This document shows, piece by piece, positions 50,609 to 51,685 of a stretch of 51,685 nt of DNA. The stretch is from an uncultured Flammeovirgaceae bacterium (lineage in GTDB: Bacteria; Bacteroidota; Bacteroidia; Cytophagales; Cyclobacteriaceae), in NCBI GenBank assembly GCA_937883755.1, contig CAKZYA010000018.1, positions 1 through 51,685 on the forward strand, given 5' to 3'. Both the position numbers and the translations under genes were made by a program. Position 1 is the first letter of the stretch, and each line of letters begins with the position of its first letter. Under the pieces are notes generated by a model. The model had not been told where the DNA came from and searched no databases. It saw only the letters and a program-made list of their open reading frames with translations.

Positions 50609-51422
50609 ATGGTAAAGAAACAACATCTCCAATTCTGTTCATTTTTCCAATATAGGATTTGATATCCTCATCAGTATTTAACCTTGGATATTCATTTTGA
50701 ATCTCTCCATTCTGGTCATAAGTTCTTACGTATGTTTTTTTAATTCTTTCGATTTTGAAATATTGGTTGATTTTTTCTTGATAATCGAAAAATGAGTTTT
50801 TAAATTCTTCTGTGTTATATACTATCCACTCAGTTTCTATTTCTCCAAATAGGTCAAAACCTATTAAAGTCATTACATTATTCTGGATTGTGGAATAAGG
50901 AATTTTTAATCTAAATCTACCAAAGAGGTTTTTGCCTAATTTTCCATCATTATCTTTCAGTAGTTCCATATTCTCGAATAGTGTTCCATAAAAACTGAAC
51001 TTATCGATTGTTTTATCAATCATATTTGAATAGTCAGAAAATCTAAAAAAATTAGTGTTCTTTTTGTGATTTACTATATCTAATAAATAAACATTATTTC
51101 TAGTTAAATCTATTGGGTAAATGTGTTTCGATGAATTTCCTCTTAAAATATAATGTTTAACAATTTTCTTTTTTTGAATTAATTGAAAATCATAAATGAC
51201 ATTGTTAAGTAAATATTTATTCCAAATTTCTCCTTGTTTTAGAGAGTCAAGGTTTTTGAATTCAGGATTTTCTGAAACTAAATTTTCGTAAGGGTCAAAA
51301 AATATAACTTTAAGTTCATAATTCTCAAACTCAAGTTTTTCAATTGTTTTAGATTTCTGCGCAAATGAAGTATTTACCCCGAATATTAAGAAGATAATTA
51401 ATAGGATAAATTTTTCTTTCAT
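50607..51422 (-). CDS. 5' part of an interrupted secreted-protein gene (271 aa as it stands)
   Basis: Signal peptide MKEKFILLIIFLIFGVNTSFAQ, then a Lys/Asn/Ile-rich region with no domain I recognise (FENYELKVIFFDPYENLVSEN, KIPYSTIQNNVMTLIGFDLFGEIETEWIVYN). The stop codon TAA is made from the last base of the terminal inverted repeat of the inserted element. The original protein would run on for about 114 more residues, to about 385 in all. Codon usage is far more AT-rich than the neighbouring efflux genes, indicating recent acquisition. Confidence 0.7.
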   Translation of the reverse strand: MKEKFILLIIFLIFGVNTSFAQKSKTIEKLEFENYELKVIFFDPYENLVSENPEFKNLDSLKQGEIWNKYLLNNVIYDFQLIQKKKIVKHYILRGNSSKHIYPIDLTRNNVYLLDIVNHKKNTNFFRFSDYSNMIDKTIDKFSFYGTLFENMELLKDNDGKLGKNLFGRFRLKIPYSTIQNNVMTLIGFDLFGEIETEWIVYNTEEFKNSFFDYQEKINQYFKIERIKKTYVRTYDQNGEIQNEYPRLNTDEDIKSYIGKMNRIGDVVSLP

Positions 51423-51467
51423 AGTTCGATTTTGGGTTTTTTGGCAAATTTGCCATAACGGGAGCGT

Positions 51468-51526
51468 GGCTAGAGCTCGGATTTTGGGAAGAGACGAAGT
51501 ATCTGGACAAGATATGAGTTCTAGCC
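51468..51526. repeat. Long-loop hairpin, cassette-flank-like
   Basis: GGCTAGAGCTC (51468-51478) pairs with GAGTTCTAGCC (51516-51526) at every position if one G-T wobble is allowed, with a 37-base loop. Outside it CATAACGG (51453-51460) and CTGTTGTG (51529-51536) bring AAC and GTT cores together. The plan resembles an attC-type recombination site without the strict consensus. Confidence 0.45.
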
Positions 51527-51530
51527 GCCT

Positions 51531-51571
51531 GTTGTGCGACCGTACGAGCGAAGCGAGTATGTCGTAGCAAC
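51531..51571. repeat. Second hairpin next to the cassette-flank element
   Basis: GTTGTGCGAC (51531-51540) and GTCGTAGCAAC (51561-51571) pair with one bulge; the inner part AC-CGTAC/GTATGT pairs further, around a GAGCGAAGC loop. It is unusually GC-rich for this AT-rich end of the window. Confidence 0.4.
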
Positions 51572-51685
51572 ATGTGTATAAACAAACCTACGTAATAATA
51601 TAGCATAAAACAAACTAATATAAGTTGTATTGTAAGCTTCCCTTAGTTAGGAACATTAGTAATTAGAGATTTCCAGTTGTAGTTG

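Noticed and set aside
1-51685. CRISPR arrays, tRNA or rRNA genes, intact transposases.
   Set aside because: I looked for regularly spaced repeats, tRNA-like cloverleaf ends and DDE-type transposase frames and saw none; only the small non-coding element at 50437 and the palindromic units are transposition-like.

Overview
The window looks like a chromosomal segment of a Bacteroidota bacterium, most likely Cytophagales-like. The reasons are the number of SusC-like or OMP_b-brl-type outer-membrane barrels, LytS/LytTR two-component pairs next to barrel genes, HxlR, DUF6268 and GMC/gluconate-2-dehydrogenase families typical of the phylum, weak or absent Shine-Dalgarno sequences, and several -7 boxes of the Bacteroidota form TAnnTTTG. 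This placement is inference from gene content; no rRNA or other marker gene is present. Base composition is moderate over most of the window and becomes clearly AT-rich after about 49,980.

Layout. 1-5,730: edge fragment of an FG-GAP protein, lpdA, a methyltransferase, a HAD phosphatase, and a GMC oxidoreductase with its small partner subunit and a strong terminator. 5,800-9,010: small accessory genes (secreted protein, two VOC proteins, DinB, AraC). 9,147-13,627: a LytTR regulator/LytS kinase pair divergent from an 800-aa outer-membrane barrel. 13,645-15,230: arsM-arsR, bracketed by decayed copies of the 3' end of the 5,096-5,665 gene. 15,304-22,336: lipoprotein, HxlR/SDR divergent pair, DUF763 with a DNA glycosylase, MocR regulator divergent from a flavodoxin-fold oxidoreductase, and a nucleotidyltransferase. 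22,524-26,928: a second barrel + LytS + LytTR module, mirror image of the first. 27,179-35,463: a four-gene operon (lipoprotein tyrosine phosphatase, kinase-like domain fused to an outer-membrane barrel, SdiA-regulated-like protein, HD-PycTM protein) divergent from ppk1. 35,654-43,307: barrel proteins, NTF2-like, AraC, a frameshifted DUF2461 gene, nhaA, a membrane class III nucleotide cyclase and a 46-aa ORF. 43,355-49,889: an RND efflux operon with its TetR repressor; the same 13-bp palindrome lies in front of both transcription units. 49,980-51,685: an AT-rich accessory stretch.

Main discoveries. (1) Two apparently unrelated AT-rich reading frames at the right end are one gene of about 385 codons, split by a 172-bp element with 17-bp perfect terminal inverted repeats and a 4-bp target duplication; removing the element restores the frame exactly. 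(2) The 27-35 kb locus combines a secreted kinase-like domain on a barrel, a lipoprotein phosphatase, an HD phosphohydrolase with a Pycsar-effector membrane module but no cyclase next to it, and polyphosphate kinase. It is the best candidate here for an undescribed phosphate-based envelope system. (3) Decayed duplicates of a dehydrogenase subunit 3' end flank the arsenic genes, one with a GC-rich palindrome lodged in its terminator loop. (4) A DUF763 gene is translationally coupled to a base-excision glycosylase. Regulatory palindromes or direct repeats can be assigned to the ArsR, HxlR, MocR-type and TetR regulators by position.
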